Source: Planctomonas psychrotolerans (GTDB lineage Bacteria; Actinomycetota; Actinomycetes; Actinomycetales; Microbacteriaceae). From it: DNA of 64,000 nucleotides. The translations under genes and the position numbers were made by a program. Where the stretch lies: positions 186,001-250,000 of the forward strand of contig NZ_SJEV01000001.1 of the NCBI RefSeq assembly GCF_008642235.1, read 5' to 3'. Position 1 is the stretch's first letter, and every line of letters starts with the position of its first letter. Below, piece by piece: positions 41,866 through 51,054 of this stretch. Under the pieces are notes generated by a model. It was not told the origin of the DNA, ran no database searches, and saw only the letters and a program-made list of their open reading frames with translations.

Positions 41866-42768
41866 TCACACCGACGCGAAGAACTCGACGATAAGGGTCG
41901 AGGTGGCGTCCGGCTCCTCGTCGATGACGAAGTGGCCGGCGCCTTCGACAAGCGCGAGCCGCACATTGTCCCCGAAGGTCGTGGCGTCGGCGAAGACCTT
42001 GCGGGTGATGTGCGGAGGGAACCCGACGTCCTCGGTGCCGAAGACGAAGAGGGTCGGCATCGCGAACCGCCTGTTCCGATAGACCCCTCGCATGATCCGG
42101 CCGAGCTCGGGGAGCACCATCCGCCGACAGAGTGGTCCCGCTGCTCGAGCGAGCTCCGGATGCCGCAGGAGAGCGACGTAGAACGCGACGACCCCCGAGT
42201 CGAGCGGTCGCGCGGAGAAGTGCGAGAACAGGAAGCGCGGCAGATGTCCTGCACGCAGGAGCGCGGGCCCGAGGCCGGGAATGGCGAGCACCTCCTGATG
42301 CCAGAGGTGCCGCATGCCGGGCACCATGTCGAACGAGAACCTCATCTGCGGGGGCGGTACCGACAGCATCACCTGGGCGGAGAAACGCTCCGGGGAGTCC
42401 AGCGCGAGCTGGAATGCACTGATTGCGCCCATGTCGTGGCTCACCAGCCGAACCCGGTCGAGCCCGAGCGTGTCGAGCAGTGCGAGGACGTCCTCAGCTC
42501 GACGCGTCCGGGTTATCGCGTCGGCGGGCAGGTCGCTCCACCCCTCGCCCCGCAGATCCGGAGCGATCGCCCGGTATCCGGCGGTGGCGAGCGCGGGCAT
42601 GAGGTCACGCCATTCCCACCAGGTCTGCGCGAATCCCGACAGCAGCAGCACCGGCTCGCCCTCGCCCGAGGTGGCAACGTGCATGCGCCCGTCGGGCAGA
42701 GCGACGAACGCGTGGTCCACCCCGGCGACGACCGGCATCTCGGGCTTGGCCGACTTCGTGATGGGCAT
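41866..42768 (-). CDS. Alpha/beta hydrolase with Asp nucleophile (epoxide hydrolase/dehalogenase type)
   Basis: A 300-aa alpha/beta-hydrolase. The oxyanion region is LLLSGFAQTWWEWRDL and the nucleophile elbow VSHDMGA, where Asp112 replaces the serine of esterases. That residue and the HD sequence are typical of epoxide hydrolases and haloalkane/haloacetate dehalogenases. The acid and His lie in the C-terminal part (TLFVFGTEDVGFP; VEGAGHFVIDEEP). The ATG at 42768 is preferred because the domain begins shortly after it. Divergent from the phosphotriesterase-family gene, which may act on related compounds. Confidence 0.85.
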   Translation of the reverse strand: MPITKSAKPEMPVVAGVDHAFVALPDGRMHVATSGEGEPVLLLSGFAQTWWEWRDLMPALATAGYRAIAPDLRGEGWSDLPADAITRTRRAEDVLALLDTLGLDRVRLVSHDMGAISAFQLALDSPERFSAQVMLSVPPPQMRFSFDMVPGMRHLWHQEVLAIPGLGPALLRAGHLPRFLFSHFSARPLDSGVVAFYVALLRHPELARAAGPLCRRMVLPELGRIMRGVYRNRRFAMPTLFVFGTEDVGFPPHITRKVFADATTFGDNVRLALVEGAGHFVIDEEPDATSTLIVEFFASV

Positions 42769-42970
42769 GTCGCACCCCCGGTGGCACTGGGTTCGTGGTG
42801 CCATCAGGATACGACCGCGGGCGCTCCATGCGCAGACGTTTTCGGGACGGAAGCGACATCGTGATGCGCGACGGCGAGGCACGAGTGATCCGCTCCGACA
42901 GAATGGTCGGCAGACGCTTCCGCCGGTTGCCCTCCGGCCGTGATGCCGTCGTCGACGGAAAGGCACCGCA

Positions 42971-43885
42971 ATGACGCAGCTGATCACCACCCTCGGCCCC
43001 CGACAACGCTCCGAGCTGGGGCTGATCCTCCCCCACGAGCACGTCTTCGTCGATCTCCGGCACCCCGAGGCATCTGACTATCGGAGCGTCGATGCGGCAT
43101 CTGTCGTACGCCTCATGGCGCCGCAGATCGAGGCGATCGCGGCCCAGGGGGTGACCGCCCTCGTCGACTGCGCCACCGGCGGCGTCGGGAGGCGCGCCGA
43201 CGTGTCGCTCGCCGTCTCGCAGGCCACCGGGTTGCCCATCGTGGTGGCGACCGGGAACTACCGCGAACCGTGGATTCCGCGATGGGTGGCGGAGGCGACC
43301 GAGGCCGAGCTCGAGACGTGGATGCACTCCGAGCTGACCGAGGGAATCGAGGACACCGGGGTGCAGGCCGCGTGGATCAAGGTGAGTGCAGGGGATGACG
43401 GGATCACTCCGCTGGAGACGTCGATCCTGCGGGCGGCGGCGCGCGCGGCCGCGCGAACCGGCGCCACGATCGGCTCGCACACCATCCGCGGCCGCGTGGT
43501 GCTCGAGCAACTCGACATCCTCGCGGCGGAAGGCGTCGACCCGGGGCGCTTCGTCTGGATCCACACCCAGGAGGAGCCGGACTTCGCGTTGCACGAGACC
43601 GTCGCAGCGCGAGGCGCCTGGATCGAGTACGACCACGTCGGCCGGGTGCCGGACGACGAGCTGGTGCGGATGATCGGCCGGGCGATCGAGCATGGACTCG
43701 AACGCCGGCTCCTCATCAGCCAGGACCGGGGCTGGTACGACCCCGCCCAGCCCGACGGCGGTTCACCGCTCCCCTACACGCACCTCGTCGGGTCGCTGCT
43801 CCCCGCCCTCACGGCGGCCGGGATTCCGGAGGGAACGCTGCGACGGCTCACGCAGGACAATCCGTTCGACGCCTTCGCGCGCTAA
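42971..43885 (+). CDS. Phosphotriesterase-family metal hydrolase
   Basis: A 304-aa TIM-barrel amidohydrolase of the phosphotriesterase/lactonase family. Binuclear metal ligands appear as HEH (LPHEHVFVD), the carboxylated Lys in AAWIKVSAG, His in GSHTIRG, His in VWIHTQE and Asp in ISQDRGW. The ending DNPFDAFAR matches the family C-terminus. The ribosome site is GGAAAGG. Most members are lactonases or have unknown substrates; true organophosphate hydrolysis should not be assumed. Confidence 0.88.
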   Translation: MTQLITTLGPRQRSELGLILPHEHVFVDLRHPEASDYRSVDAASVVRLMAPQIEAIAAQGVTALVDCATGGVGRRADVSLAVSQATGLPIVVATGNYREPWIPRWVAEATEAELETWMHSELTEGIEDTGVQAAWIKVSAGDDGITPLETSILRAAARAAARTGATIGSHTIRGRVVLEQLDILAAEGVDPGRFVWIHTQEEPDFALHETVAARGAWIEYDHVGRVPDDELVRMIGRAIEHGLERRLLISQDRGWYDPAQPDGGSPLPYTHLVGSLLPALTAAGIPEGTLRRLTQDNPFDAFAR

Positions 43886-43949
43886 CGCGGCCCGCTAGCC
43901 TGGCCGTGGCGGCCGGTGACACGGCCGGTGGGCGCCGCAACGAAGGCCC

Positions 43950-45404
43950 CTAGGCGGGGAACTTCTTCAGCATCCGCGACACGGCGATCATCGCGCCGCC
44001 GAGCACGGCGGGGAGGCCGCCACCGGGGTGCACCGACGCGCCCACCCGCCAGAGCCACGGTCGGAACGGGTCGACGTACGACGGCACGTGCAACGGTCCG
44101 CTCAGCCAGGCGGGGCGCGCGGTGCCGTACAGCGCGCCATGCGGCTCGCCGAAGGAGCCGTAGTACCGCGGGTCGAGCACCACGTGCTCGTCCAGGTAGT
44201 CGGTGAGCGGAGCCAGGAGTCCCATCGCCGTCGAGATGCGCTCGATCTCGCGACGCACGAACGGATGCTCGATCGTGTACTCGGCCCCATCGGACGGAGA
44301 CGTCAGCAGGATCCCCACAGTGCTGCGCTCGTTCGGATGCACCCCTCCGGCGCGATACAGGTTGACGAACGCCATGGTGTCCGCCGGTTCATCGGCCGCC
44401 TCGAGGCTTCGGTGCAGGGCCGCCGGCTTGGTCGGCAGCACCACGCTGTGCGCGGCGATCCCGACCGGGAGGTCCTCGCGGAGCACCCCGTACACGGCGA
44501 TCGCCGAGCAGGAGAGGGTGCGGTGCGGCCGGGGAAGCAGGGACAGCAGGGGAAGGCGCGGCCCGACGAGCGACCCGAGCAGCTCGGCATCCAGCGCGCT
44601 GACCACGAGGTCGTTCTCGTACACCGCGTCGGCGGTGCGCACCCGGCCCCGCTCGATGCGAGTGACGGTCTGCCCGGTGCGGATCGCGACGCCCGCCGCA
44701 TCCGCCAGCGTGGCCAGGGCCTCCACGACTTCGTACACGCCGCCGCGCGGCACCCACACGCCGGTCTCCGCCATGATCGCGGGCATGCTCGCGTAGAGCG
44801 CCGCGGTTCTCGACGGGGATACGCCCGCGTTGAGGGTGTGGATGGCGAGGATCTCGCGCAGGCCGTCGGGCATCCAGTCGAGTCCGTCGAGGTACGCCCG
44901 CGTGGTCAGCCGGCTGCCGTAGACGCCGAGCAATCGGCGGATGCCCGGCAGGGCGGCGCGATCGAGAGGGTCGGTGAGCAGAAGCTTGGTGACGTCGTCG
45001 GCGAGCGGCGCGTGCTCGTCGCTGAACCGGCGCCACGCCGGGTACCACGGGTGCCCCGGCGGCACCGGGAGGGTCACGGTCTCACCCTGGTAGTAGTACC
45101 GCCCCACCTCGGGCATGCGCACGAGGTCGAGCTCGCCGACCGCCGAGCTTGACGACCCGCTTGCGGCCGCCTCACCCGCGGCGTCGCCGTGTCCGAGCCG
45201 TCGCCGCAGCTCGTGCCACGCGGCGGGGAACGTCACGAGCGATGGACCCGTGTCGATTTGCTGACCGCCCACCCGCACCCGTCGGCTCTTGCCGCCGAGA
45301 TCGGTCGACTTCTCGAGCAGCGTGACGGTGTGCCCGGCCGACGCCAGCAGGGCGGATGCGGCGAGCCCGCCGATCCCGCCGCCGACCACGACGACGCGGC
45401 TCAC
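43950..45404 (-). CDS. CrtI/CrtD-family carotenoid desaturase-like FAD enzyme
   Basis: A 484-aa flavoprotein. FAD-binding VVVVGGGIGGLAASALLASAG opens the protein in outline (GGGIGGLAASALLA), followed by LEKSTDLGGKSR and the substrate-side motif DTGPSLVTFP. The carotenoid-enzyme C-terminal signature GASVHPGGGLPAVLGGAM is clear. The GTG at 45404 is chosen because GGGGGAG lies just upstream; the ATG at 45419 has no ribosome site. Linked to a UbiA prenyltransferase and a glycosyltransferase. It could be a phytoene desaturase or a 3,4-desaturase (CrtD-like); sequence alone does not decide. Confidence 0.85.
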   Translation of the reverse strand: MSRVVVVGGGIGGLAASALLASAGHTVTLLEKSTDLGGKSRRVRVGGQQIDTGPSLVTFPAAWHELRRRLGHGDAAGEAAASGSSSSAVGELDLVRMPEVGRYYYQGETVTLPVPPGHPWYPAWRRFSDEHAPLADDVTKLLLTDPLDRAALPGIRRLLGVYGSRLTTRAYLDGLDWMPDGLREILAIHTLNAGVSPSRTAALYASMPAIMAETGVWVPRGGVYEVVEALATLADAAGVAIRTGQTVTRIERGRVRTADAVYENDLVVSALDAELLGSLVGPRLPLLSLLPRPHRTLSCSAIAVYGVLREDLPVGIAAHSVVLPTKPAALHRSLEAADEPADTMAFVNLYRAGGVHPNERSTVGILLTSPSDGAEYTIEHPFVRREIERISTAMGLLAPLTDYLDEHVVLDPRYYGSFGEPHGALYGTARPAWLSGPLHVPSYVDPFRPWLWRVGASVHPGGGLPAVLGGAMIAVSRMLKKFPA

Positions 45405-45471
45405 GACGCTCCCCCGCATACCCGGACGCCGACCACCCGGACGACCCGTGCGATCCTCACGATCCGCGCGG

Positions 45472-46299
45472 TCACGGGTACACCCCGGTCGCGATCGCGA
45501 GCGTCAGCTGCACGCCGGCCGCCGACCCGGCGATGTAGGGGAAGGCGACCGACAGGCGGTACAGGCGATGACCGGTCTCCGGCGTGGGATCGCGCAGCAG
45601 CGACACCACGAGGATGCCCGCGATCAGCGCGTTCACTCCCGCCACCGGCAGGTTCACCATGGCGAAGAGCACCGTCGAGATAATCCACCAGACTCCGCTC
45701 CAGATCGCCACCCCGGCCGGCCCGAGGCGCACGGCCGTTGTGGTGATGCCCGCGTCGCCATCCTCGACGATGTCCTGCACGGCATCGAACGCGTGCTTGG
45801 CAACGCTCCACGCCATGAGCCCGAGAACCGCGGCCCAGAGCGGCGGTTCATCGAGGGCGGCGGGCACGATCACGAGCGGCAGCGCGTACGCGGCGTTGCT
45901 CAGCGAGTCGAGAAAGGGCCGAGCCTTGAACCGCAGGGGCGGGGCCGAGTAGAAGACGAACACACCGATGTAGAGGAGGATCGCCGCGACGGCCAGCATC
46001 GGAAGGGCGATCGCGAAGTAGAGCAGGAACGGCGCGTTGACCGCCGCGACCGACCACGCGATGAATCGCACCTCGCGCGGCTCGATCCTCGCTCCCTCGA
46101 TCGACCCCTTGCGCGCGTTGAGCGCATCCGTGTCCTGGTCGTAGATGTCGTTGACGCCGTAGATCAGCAGGTTGAACGGCAGGGTGAGCCAGAGGATCAC
46201 CGGCAGAGCGCGCCAGTCGAAGAGCGACCCGGTCAGCCAGACACCGACAACCCCTGTGCCAATGGTGTTGATCCACAGCACGGGACGCGAGATGTGCAC
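45472..46299 (-). CDS. UbiA-family prenyltransferase (lycopene elongase-like)
   Basis: A 275-aa polytopic membrane enzyme with about eight segments. The first Asp motif NDIYDQDTDALN and the second DIVEDGDAGITT are those of UbiA enzymes that bind Mg-diphosphate. SRPVLWINTIGTGVVGVWL is like the opening of carotenoid-type prenyltransferases that add C5 units. The GTG at 46299 is the only usable start near this opening; it has no ribosome site and the true N-terminus may be a few residues longer. Upstream of the CrtI-like gene in the same direction. Confidence 0.8.
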   Translation of the reverse strand: MHISRPVLWINTIGTGVVGVWLTGSLFDWRALPVILWLTLPFNLLIYGVNDIYDQDTDALNARKGSIEGARIEPREVRFIAWSVAAVNAPFLLYFAIALPMLAVAAILLYIGVFVFYSAPPLRFKARPFLDSLSNAAYALPLVIVPAALDEPPLWAAVLGLMAWSVAKHAFDAVQDIVEDGDAGITTTAVRLGPAGVAIWSGVWWIISTVLFAMVNLPVAGVNALIAGILVVSLLRDPTPETGHRLYRLSVAFPYIAGSAAGVQLTLAIATGVYP

Positions 46300-46465
46300 G
46301 AGACGCCGAAGAGAGGCGCTGGCGACGGCGATCGGATTGCCGGGTGCCGACGGCTGGGAAACAGAAACGGCGGACCCCCTCGCGTGGTGCTTCGACCGGG
46401 GCGACGGAGCGGTCGCCCGTGGGTATGGATTCGGAAACCGCCATCCCAGGGCACAGACTATCCGG

Positions 46466-47665
46466 GTGCGATTGATGCTGCTCACAGCCGGAACACGGGG
46501 TGATGTGGAGCCCTTCGCGGCGCTCGCGCGATACGCCTCGGCCCGAGGCCACGAGGTTCGGTTGGCGGTGCCAGACGACAGCGGTGTGGACCTTACCGGG
46601 GTGGATGCCGTTCGCCTCGATCTGCGGTTCGGTCCCCTGCTGCCCGAGTCCGGCATGCTCCCGTGGACGCTCCTGCGACACGTGCAGCGGCAGGTTCGCC
46701 CCGCCCTGCGCCGCATGTTCGCCGCCGCAGTGCGCGAGACGGTGGCGTTCGCACCCGACATGGTGGTGCACCACCCGCTCATCCTCAGCGCGCCGATGGT
46801 CGCCGACGCTCTGGGCGTTCCCCGCGTGCTCGTCGAGTTCTCCCCCGTCGCCACCCCGAGCGCCGAGTTCACCGCGCCCGGCGGGCCGACCGCGACCCGC
46901 GATCTCGGTCGGTACAACCGGGCGACCTATGCCGTGCCGCGGGCCGCCGCGCGGCTTTTCGACCGCGACGTGGCGAGAGCGGCCGCCGAGGTGCCGGGCG
47001 GGCAGGCTCCCGCCCACCGCTCGCCGTCTCGCGCGACGCTCATGGCGGTGAGCCCCGAGCTGCTGCCGCGGCCACGCGATTGGCCGGAGCAGGTGCACCT
47101 CACCGGCGCCTGGCACGACTCTGCGGCCGAGGCGTCCGTCGACCCGGCCGTCGCCGACTTCGTGCGGGACCGTGAGTATCTCGTCGCGTCCTTCGGGTCG
47201 ATGGCGGCGGGGGACGCGCGGGCCCGCGGTCGTGCGGTGATGGAGGCCGCCCGTGCGCACGGGCTCGGAGTTCTGGCCCTCACCGGATGGGGCGGCCTGG
47301 CCGTGCCTGACGAATGCCGCGGGCCTGACGTGCTCGCCGTGCGGGCGGCGCCGTTCGATGCCGTGCTGCCCGGTGCAGTGCTTGCCGTGCACCACGGCGG
47401 CGCCGGCACTAGCCACGCGGTCGCCCGAGCGGGCATCCCGTCGGTGGTGGTGCCCTTCTCCGCCGACCAGCCCTTCTGGGGTGCGCGGCTGCATCAGCGG
47501 GGTGTCGCGGCACAGCCGATTCCCTCGTCACGCTTGACGGCCGACTCACTGTCCGCCGCGATCGCCGAGGCACTCACTCTGCGCGACCGGGCGGAGCGGA
47601 TGGGTCACGCGATGCGCAAGGAGGACGGGTTGGCCGCCGCGCTGCGGGTGCTCGAGTCGCTCTGA
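46466..47665 (+). CDS. CrtX/MGT-type glycosyltransferase
   Basis: A 399-aa GT1/GT28-like enzyme. N-terminal MLLTAGTRGDVEPFAALA is the acceptor domain opening. The C-terminal sugar-nucleotide signature HHGGAGTSHAVARAG is followed by VVVPFSADQPFWG. This is the pattern of macrolide, sterol and zeaxanthin glucosyltransferases. The start could be GTG at 46466 or ATG at 46475. Divergent from the prenyltransferase and CrtI-like genes, suggesting glycosylation of a C50-type carotenoid or another prenylated lipid (inference). Confidence 0.85.
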   Translation: MRLMLLTAGTRGDVEPFAALARYASARGHEVRLAVPDDSGVDLTGVDAVRLDLRFGPLLPESGMLPWTLLRHVQRQVRPALRRMFAAAVRETVAFAPDMVVHHPLILSAPMVADALGVPRVLVEFSPVATPSAEFTAPGGPTATRDLGRYNRATYAVPRAAARLFDRDVARAAAEVPGGQAPAHRSPSRATLMAVSPELLPRPRDWPEQVHLTGAWHDSAAEASVDPAVADFVRDREYLVASFGSMAAGDARARGRAVMEAARAHGLGVLALTGWGGLAVPDECRGPDVLAVRAAPFDAVLPGAVLAVHHGGAGTSHAVARAGIPSVVVPFSADQPFWGARLHQRGVAAQPIPSSRLTADSLSAAIAEALTLRDRAERMGHAMRKEDGLAAALRVLESL

Positions 47666-47667
47666 TG

Positions 47668-47727
47668 ACGGGCGCTGCGTCGACGGGCGCTGCGTCGACG
47701 GGCACCGCGTCGACAGGCGCTGCGTCG
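47668..47727. repeat. 15-bp tandem repeat, four copies
   Basis: Units at 47668, 47683, 47698 and 47713: ACGGGCGCTGCGTCG twice exactly, then copies with two changes (ACGGGCACCGCGTCG) and one change (ACAGGCGCTGCGTCG). It starts 3 nt after the glycosyltransferase stop. Confidence 0.9.
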
Positions 47728-47729
47728 AC

Positions 47730-47764
47730 ATCACGACCGCGTCGCCGGGCGCTGCGGTCGTGAT
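47730..47764. terminator. Bidirectional terminator between convergent genes
   Basis: ATCACGACCGC (47730-47740) and GCGGTCGTGAT (47754-47764) form a perfect 11-bp stem with a 13-nt loop. It lies between the 3' ends of the glycosyltransferase and phoD-type genes and can serve both. Confidence 0.8.
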
Positions 47765-47781
47765 GCCTGCGGCGGCGGCAG

Positions 47782-49452
47782 TTAGGACGGCGAAATGGAG
47801 TCCCTCGTCGCCGAAACGGTGACGGATGCCACCTTCTCCAACCGGGGGCGCTGCTCGTTCCCGTTCTCGACGACGCCCCGGTGCCAGGTCAACGTGAGGC
47901 CGTCCGGCCCGGTCTGCAGCAGCGCCAAGTTGTTGTCGAACCACGGACCCTTCACGGTCTTCCATCGGAAGGGTAGGTCGGGAACCTTCGCGGAACGCGC
48001 GAACGCCGCGCCCAGCGGAGTCGCTGCACCGTACGACATCGCCCCCGAGAACCAGCGCAGGAACCGGGGCAGGGGGTTCCGCACGGGTGAGCACACGGCC
48101 TGCAGGATGCGGCCACCGCTCTCGCGCTCCACCTCGGCCAGGTACGAGAAGTGCACGTCGCCCGACAGGAAGGTCACCGTCGCGGGCGACGGACCGCGGG
48201 CACCATCCGACACCTCCGTCGCGATCCGGGCAACCGACTGAAAGCTGTTCTGGAACGCCGCCCAGTGCTCGAGGTCGAGGCCCTGCCGCAATCGTTCCCC
48301 GAGCCACGCGGCCGGTCGCCCCCAGGCCCCCATGGAGATGGCTTCGTCCCATGCCTCGAGGTGATGCAGCCCCACTGGCAGCAGGAACGGCAGGGACGTT
48401 CCCACGAGATAGTGGCGGAATCCGCCCTGCATGTGCTCGTCGAACCAGGCGGCCTCCCGCTCGTTGAGCACCCCCCGGGCGGACGGCGTGAGATCCCGCG
48501 CCACGCGGGAGTCGACGACGAGAAGTCGCACGTCATCGAAGTCCCGGCAGTAACTCCAGCGGTAGCTGTTCGGGACCTTGTCGCAGCGGTCGGCGAAGGC
48601 GTCGAGCGTCTCGCTGAGATCCAGCGGGCCGGCAGCATCGTGGGCGCGGATCCGGCGCCACAGCGGGTCCTGAGCACGTCCTTCGGGGGACAGGTTGCCG
48701 AGGTGCTGGTAGACCCAGTACGACGCGAGACCTGCGACGATGCGCTTCTGCCACCACGAGGTGGCTTCCATCTTCTTCTTCCAGTCGAGCGACGCGTTCC
48801 AGTCGTCACGGATGTCGTGGTCGTCGAAGATCATCGCGGTCGGCACCGTCGACAGCAGCCACCGATTGGCCTCGTCCGACCACGCCAGCTGATAGAGGTG
48901 GGCGTACTCCTCGAAGTCCTTGAGCTCCGTGCCCGGGTCTTCGTGGATGTCCCGCCGGCCCTTGATGAACTCCTGCATCTCCGTGGTCGTGGAGTCGGCG
49001 TACACCTGGTCGCCGAGGAAGAGCAGCAGGTCGGGCCTGGCCTCAGTGCCGTCGGCCACCGCGAGAGCGAACGCGCGCAGCGCGTCGACACCGTGGGTGA
49101 GGTTGCCCGCACGGTCGTGCGGAACGCTGGTGCGGCACGATCCGTAGGCGATCCGCGGCGGTCGGCCGGGGGTGCGGGTGGCGATGACGGATTCCGGATA
49201 CTCCGAGTCCGGCTCCGGCCACACCTGCACCCCGTCGACCTCCACCGTGTAGGGCGACACGCTGCCTGGCGCGAGCTGGTCGACCTCGACGAGGGCGTAG
49301 TGGTGACCGTGCACGGCGAAGGTGCGCGACTGCCACGATCGTCCCGCGGCGTGCACGCCGACCACGCCGTCGGCCCGCGTCTCCACCCAGATGCTCGCGG
49401 TCGTCTCATTGACGTACCGCAGCATCGGTCCCAGCAGCAGCGAGCGTGCCAT
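47782..49452 (-). CDS. PhoD-family alkaline phosphatase/phosphodiesterase
   Basis: A 556-aa metallophosphatase of the PhoD-like family. An N-terminal fibronectin-like domain (LLLGPMLRYVNETTASIWVETR) precedes the catalytic domain. LLFLGDQVYAD gives the first metal Asp, TAMIFDDHDIRDDWN the second block and VTFLSGDVHFSYLAEV the His block. No signal peptide is visible, unlike classical exported PhoD, so it may be cytoplasmic. The start ATG lacks a good ribosome site. Convergent with the glycosyltransferase gene. Confidence 0.85.
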   Translation of the reverse strand: MARSLLLGPMLRYVNETTASIWVETRADGVVGVHAAGRSWQSRTFAVHGHHYALVEVDQLAPGSVSPYTVEVDGVQVWPEPDSEYPESVIATRTPGRPPRIAYGSCRTSVPHDRAGNLTHGVDALRAFALAVADGTEARPDLLLFLGDQVYADSTTTEMQEFIKGRRDIHEDPGTELKDFEEYAHLYQLAWSDEANRWLLSTVPTAMIFDDHDIRDDWNASLDWKKKMEATSWWQKRIVAGLASYWVYQHLGNLSPEGRAQDPLWRRIRAHDAAGPLDLSETLDAFADRCDKVPNSYRWSYCRDFDDVRLLVVDSRVARDLTPSARGVLNEREAAWFDEHMQGGFRHYLVGTSLPFLLPVGLHHLEAWDEAISMGAWGRPAAWLGERLRQGLDLEHWAAFQNSFQSVARIATEVSDGARGPSPATVTFLSGDVHFSYLAEVERESGGRILQAVCSPVRNPLPRFLRWFSGAMSYGAATPLGAAFARSAKVPDLPFRWKTVKGPWFDNNLALLQTGPDGLTLTWHRGVVENGNEQRPRLEKVASVTVSATRDSISPS

Positions 49453-49694
49453 GACCCTGTTCTACCGCGTACCCGCCGGTCGGCCAAGGGCCCGAGGTCG
49501 CCTCTCGGACCTGACGTGCGGCTCGTGTGCGCCGGTCTCGCTCAAGTGCGCTGGGGTGTGCTGGTCTGCGCGTATGCGCTCGTGTGCGCGGGTCCACCGT
49601 CGGCACGCAGGGATCCTCGTTCGTCGAATCGGTGAACCCTTGTGCGAGCCCGCCGGGCGGGTGAAGACTCGGGTCACACAACAAGGAGGTTGTC

Positions 49695-49901
49695 ATGAGC
49701 ACAGTCGCTCGCATCACCACCATCAGCTCCCGTTCGACGGAGAGCTTCGACTCGGCCGTCCGCGAAGGCATCGAGCGGGCCCACTCCACGCTGCGGAACA
49801 TCAGCGGCGCGTGGGTCAAGGAGCAGACGGTCGAGTGTTCCGACGGATCGATCACGAGCTTCAACGTGGTGCTCGAGGTCACCTTCGTACTCGATGACTG
49901 A
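49695..49901 (+). CDS. Dodecin
   Basis: A 68-aa flavin-storage protein that assembles as a dodecamer. MSTVARITTISSRSTESFDSA is close to the family opening; GIERAHSTLRNISGAWVKEQ contains the flavin-contacting Trp, and the end is a beta strand pair. The full-length family size and a near-perfect AAGGAGG before the ATG make this secure. Monocistronic. Confidence 0.93.
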   Translation: MSTVARITTISSRSTESFDSAVREGIERAHSTLRNISGAWVKEQTVECSDGSITSFNVVLEVTFVLDD

Positions 49902-49996
49902 TCGCTGATCGCGCAGACGGCTGACGGTCGCGGTCTGCTCAGGCCGTAATCGTTCGCCGTCCGCGCCCGCCGTTCGCGCGGGCCGGTCGCGTCGGA

Positions 49997-50419
49997 CTAC
50001 TCGCCGGTCGGCCGCTGCCGTCGCTGCTTCGTCTCGGAGCGCAGCTTCTTCGCCGCAGAATGACGCCGCGCCGACCCGCGCGTCGGCCGGGTGGGTCGGC
50101 GGACGGGCGCGGGAGGCGCCAGAGCACCACGCACGAGATCGGCGAGACCGCCCAGCGCGGACTCGCGATTGCGCAACTGGGAGCGGCGCTCCGACACCGT
50201 CACGGTGATCGCTCCCCCGACGAGTCGCCGCCCGAGCCCGGTGAGGAGCCTCGTCCGCTGGTCATCGGTGAGCGCGGCCGATTCGGTCACGCTCCACGTC
50301 AGCTGCACCCTGCTGTCCGAGGTGTTGACGTGCTGGCCGCCCGGCCCCGAGGCGCGCGAGAACTTCCACTGCAGTTCGGATGCGGGAATCGTGAGGTTGG
50401 GCGACACCTCGAGATCCAT
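49997..50419 (-). CDS. arfB: Peptidyl-tRNA hydrolase ArfB (ribosome rescue)
   Basis: A 140-aa stand-alone release-factor-like hydrolase that frees stalled ribosomes. FSRASGPGGQHVNTSDSRVQL contains the catalytic GGQ (residues 27-29) in the ArfB/YaeJ context. The C-terminal basic tail (ARRHSAAKKLRSETKQRRQR) is the part that enters the empty mRNA channel. The ATG at 50419 is at the family start. Monocistronic. Confidence 0.92.
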   Translation of the reverse strand: MDLEVSPNLTIPASELQWKFSRASGPGGQHVNTSDSRVQLTWSVTESAALTDDQRTRLLTGLGRRLVGGAITVTVSERRSQLRNRESALGGLADLVRGALAPPAPVRRPTRPTRGSARRHSAAKKLRSETKQRRQRPTGE

Positions 50420-50621
50420 GCCATCAGGATCCCACTGATCCGTGCTCTGGCAGTCGACCACAGCGTGAATGTGCGACGGTCACGCCGCCTCTGATGAGGA
50501 AACCCGCGATCGATACGGTTATCGTCGAGCCGGGGTGGCAGCCGCCCGCGCAGGACCGTGTGGCACTCCGCCCTGCTCAGGACGATTGATCGGACCAGAG
50601 CGGTCGAGTACTCTCGCGAAC

Positions 50622-50867
50622 GTGGACCTCGGAGTGCAGCTGATCATTCTGCTTTCCACGTTGGTGTCGCTGATCGTCTTCTCGATCATCTGGCGTTTCT
50701 GGCCGCGCAGAACGCACGCGCCCGCGGATGAGCCCGAGCACCTGACGACCCGCAACGAGAAGGCGACAGACGAGATCCGGGTCGTCGACGTTCGGGACAT
50801 GCGGGTCGCCGACATCGAGCGGGTCCTCCAGCGTGCAGCCGATGACGTGTTCAAACCGACCCAGTAG
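50622..50867 (+). CDS. Small single-pass membrane protein
   Basis: An 81-aa protein: a short N-terminus (GTG start, VDLGVQ), one membrane helix (LIILLSTLVSLIVFSIIW), a basic stop-transfer (RFWPRRTH) and a charged cytoplasmic tail. No ribosome site is convincing and the frame extends upstream. Third-position G/C bias and the clear topology support a real gene. Family not recognised. Confidence 0.55.
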   Translation: MDLGVQLIILLSTLVSLIVFSIIWRFWPRRTHAPADEPEHLTTRNEKATDEIRVVDVRDMRVADIERVLQRAADDVFKPTQ

Positions 50868-51054
50868 CAACGGCTCTCCATGAATCGACGGCCGTCGCGT
50901 GAGAGTTCCGGGTCAATACCGCCTACGCGATTGACGTGACCGTCACCGTCGCACATGCCGAAGCCCGGGTGGTGAGCTCCGGCAGGCCTAGAGCGGCGAG
51001 CCGCACGGCACTCGTCCTTCCGGGGTTGTGGCGGAGTGCCCGCCCGAGACGCCG

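Noticed and set aside
42971-43885. Organophosphate-degrading phosphotriesterase
   Set aside because: The metal site is present, but most family members are lactonases or of unknown activity; the name is kept at family level.
46300-46917. N-terminal extension of the UbiA gene by about 200 codons
   Set aside because: It overlaps the divergent glycosyltransferase gene and is low-complexity; UbiA proteins start near the SRPVLW motif.
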